From: Bacillota bacterium
GTDB lineage: Bacteria > Bacillota > Clostridia > Acetivibrionales > DSM-1351
Assembly (NCBI GenBank): GCA_023412635.1
Contig: JAEYNI010000027.1
Coordinates: 1-6,841 of the forward strand
Direction: 5' to 3'
DNA length: 6,841 nucleotides
Shown here: positions 5,641 through 6,841 of the stretch, in pieces
Layout of the letters: each line of letters opens with the position of its first letter
Position numbering within the stretch: position 1 is the first letter of the stretch
Made by a program: the position numbers and the translations under genes
The notes under the pieces: model-generated
What the model saw: only the letters and a program-made list of their open reading frames with translations
Databases searched by the model: none
Told to the model about the DNA's origin: nothing

Positions 5641-5669
5641 ATTATGTATCAATTAATGTCATTTAACAA
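5641..5669 (-). promoter_or_regulatory. Candidate cheR promoter
   Basis: On the - strand TTGTTA (5664-5669), a 17-base spacer and CATAAT (5641-5646), about 30 bases before the cheR start. It looks like sigma-A. I do not see the TAAA/GCCGATAT pattern of the motility sigma factor. A second possible arrangement in the same stretch uses ATGACA and TAATAT. Confidence 0.45.
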
Positions 5670-5709
5670 TTATGTTTCACAAGTATACCGTTATTGAAAT
5701 CCTTGTATT

Positions 5710-5741
5710 TAAATAAAAGGATGTACCGAGGTACATCCTTT
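5710..5741 (-). terminator. Intrinsic terminator of ribosomal protein S1 gene
   Basis: Read on the - strand, a perfect 11-bp stem AAAGGATGTAC/GTACATCCTTT with the loop CTCG, followed by TATTT. It lies 15 bases after the S1 stop codon and separates S1 from cheR. Confidence 0.85.
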
Positions 5742-5756
5742 ATAAACAGATTTTTA

Positions 5757-6841
5757 TTACTGGTTTTCAATATCTGTTAAGCTATCACCGATTGTATTGG
5801 TCATTTCCTCTTTGTGTTCTGTAGGAATTTCTTCACCTGGTTCAACAGCTGTTTCTTCCTTCTTTGCACCAACAGGATCAATAGGATTTACTTCTTTAAT
5901 ACTCAAGCTTATTTTTTTAGCTTCAACATCAAGTTCAGTTATTTTAGCTTCTACCATTTGACCAACCTTCAGAACATCGCCTGGTTTACCTAAACGAACA
6001 TTTGAAATCTGTGAGATGTGAACCAGACCATCAAGTCCCTGTTCGATTTCAACAAAAGCACCAAATGGAACAAGTCTTACAACTTTTCCGGTAATAACAT
6101 TTTCAACCTGATATTTCTCAGCAGCTTTATTCCATGGATTATCATCCTGTTTCTTGTAGCCGAGGGAAATTCTCTTCTTATCTCTGTCAAATTCAAGAAC
6201 AGAAACGATTATTTCATCCCCAACCTTTACAACCTCTGAAGGATGCTTAATTTTGTTCCAGGATAATTCGGAAAGATGAACAAGCCCATCTACTCCTCCA
6301 ATGTCAACAAAAGCTCCAAAATCCATCAGGCTCTTAACAACACCCTTGTAAGTCTTTCCTGCTTCAATATTGCTCCAGATCTCATTAGAAGCTGTTTCTT
6401 TATTTTTCTCAATTAACACTCTTGCAGAACCAACAACTTTTCTCTTTTGCTTGTTAACCTCTATAATCTGAACCTGCAATACCTGCTTTACAAACTCCGA
6501 AAGATCCTTAATAAATCTGTCACTGATTTGTGATGCAGGGACGAATACTTTAACTCCGCTCGCAATACCAATAACACCGCCGTTGACCTTCTCAGTAATT
6601 TTTACTGTAACAGGTTTCTTGGTTTCAAAAGCACTTTCAATGATATCCCAACCCTTGACAGCATCAACCTTGGTTTTGCTCAAAACTACATTTCCTTCGC
6701 CGTCGTTTACTCTCACAACAAAGACGTCAATTTCATCTCCAACCTTAAGTGATTTTTCAGGATTAAAGTCCGGATCATTTGAAAATTCCTGCATTGGAAT
6801 TATTCCGTCAGATTTGAAGCCCAAGTCAACAAAAACTTCAC
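5757..6841 (-). CDS. rpsA: 30S ribosomal protein S1, C-terminal part (5' end outside the window)
   Basis: RNA-binding S1 protein that helps mRNA bind the 30S subunit. About 360 residues are in the window. The frame stays open to the window edge, reading EVFVDLGFKSDGIIP, so the gene continues upstream; the in-frame TTG at 6824 is internal. Four S1 domains in order (in-window numbering): a truncated one at 1-58; a divergent one at about 74-143 (VKVFVPASQIS); a classical one at 162-228 (GVVKSLMDFGAFVDIGG, then DGLVHLSELSW); and another at 246-316 (GKVVRLVPFGAFVEI, then DGLVHISQIS). A Glu-rich, probably disordered tail of about 44 residues follows, ending in DIENQ. Four domains is usual for clostridial S1. 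In many clostridia S1 is fused to IspH (LytB) at its N-terminus; whether that is so here cannot be seen. A terminator follows the stop. Confidence 0.92.
   Translation of the reverse strand, partial: EVFVDLGFKSDGIIPMQEFSNDPDFNPEKSLKVGDEIDVFVVRVNDGEGNVVLSKTKVDAVKGWDIIESAFETKKPVTVKITEKVNGGVIGIASGVKVFVPASQISDRFIKDLSEFVKQVLQVQIIEVNKQKRKVVGSARVLIEKNKETASNEIWSNIEAGKTYKGVVKSLMDFGAFVDIGGVDGLVHLSELSWNKIKHPSEVVKVGDEIIVSVLEFDRDKKRISLGYKKQDDNPWNKAAEKYQVENVITGKVVRLVPFGAFVEIEQGLDGLVHISQISNVRLGKPGDVLKVGQMVEAKITELDVEAKKISLSIKEVNPIDPVGAKKEETAVEPGEEIPTEHKEEMTNTIGDSLTDIENQ

Noticed and set aside
6018..6239. + strand reading frame opposite S1
   Set aside because: It mirrors conserved S1 domain codons and has no initiation signals.
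6822..6824. TTG at 6824 as the start of S1
   Set aside because: The frame is open to the window edge and the residues before it (EVFVDL) complete an S1 domain strand, so the gene is cut by the window.

Overview
The window looks like chromosomal DNA of a low-GC, Gram-positive anaerobe of the Clostridia. The evidence is AT-rich intergenic DNA, strong GGAGG-type ribosome binding sites, A/T-rich codons, sigma-A-like promoters, a peptidoglycan ligase of clostridial type and a ribosomal protein S1 with a clostridial domain layout. The gene content resembles cellulolytic Ruminiclostridium-type clostridia, but that placement is from memory and not tested. I see no insertion sequence, phage gene or CRISPR array.

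Left part (1-2310, + strand): a two-gene unit. The first gene encodes a radical SAM protein with a C-terminal helix-hairpin-helix. The second overlaps its end by 17 bases and encodes the partner family (TIGR03915/DUF4130 type). This pair is known as a co-occurring but biochemically uncharacterised system, presumed to act in DNA repair or modification, and is the most interesting content here. The radical SAM protein also carries a QLSLF peptide matching the bacterial sliding-clamp-binding consensus. The unit ends in a perfect 24-bp hairpin that can terminate transcription from both sides.

Middle (2307-4507, - strand): a 206-residue HEAT-repeat-like protein of unknown function, bracketed by two inverted 31-bp elements built of degenerate GTGAATA-like heptamers. 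Upstream of it is a stand-alone murD (UDP-MurNAc-Ala:D-Glu ligase), with a third heptamer array just after its stop codon.

Right part (4542-6841): a + strand tRNA-Leu(CAG) with its own promoter and terminator. Then, on the - strand, come an orphan cheR (chemoreceptor methyltransferase) and the C-terminal part of ribosomal protein S1, whose 5' end lies outside the window. A hairpin terminator separates S1 from cheR, and cheR has its own candidate promoter. A near-consensus + strand promoter sits just past the cheR stop and points into it, which suggests an antisense transcript.

Apart from the overlapping pair at the left, the genes appear to be independent housekeeping units and not one pathway.
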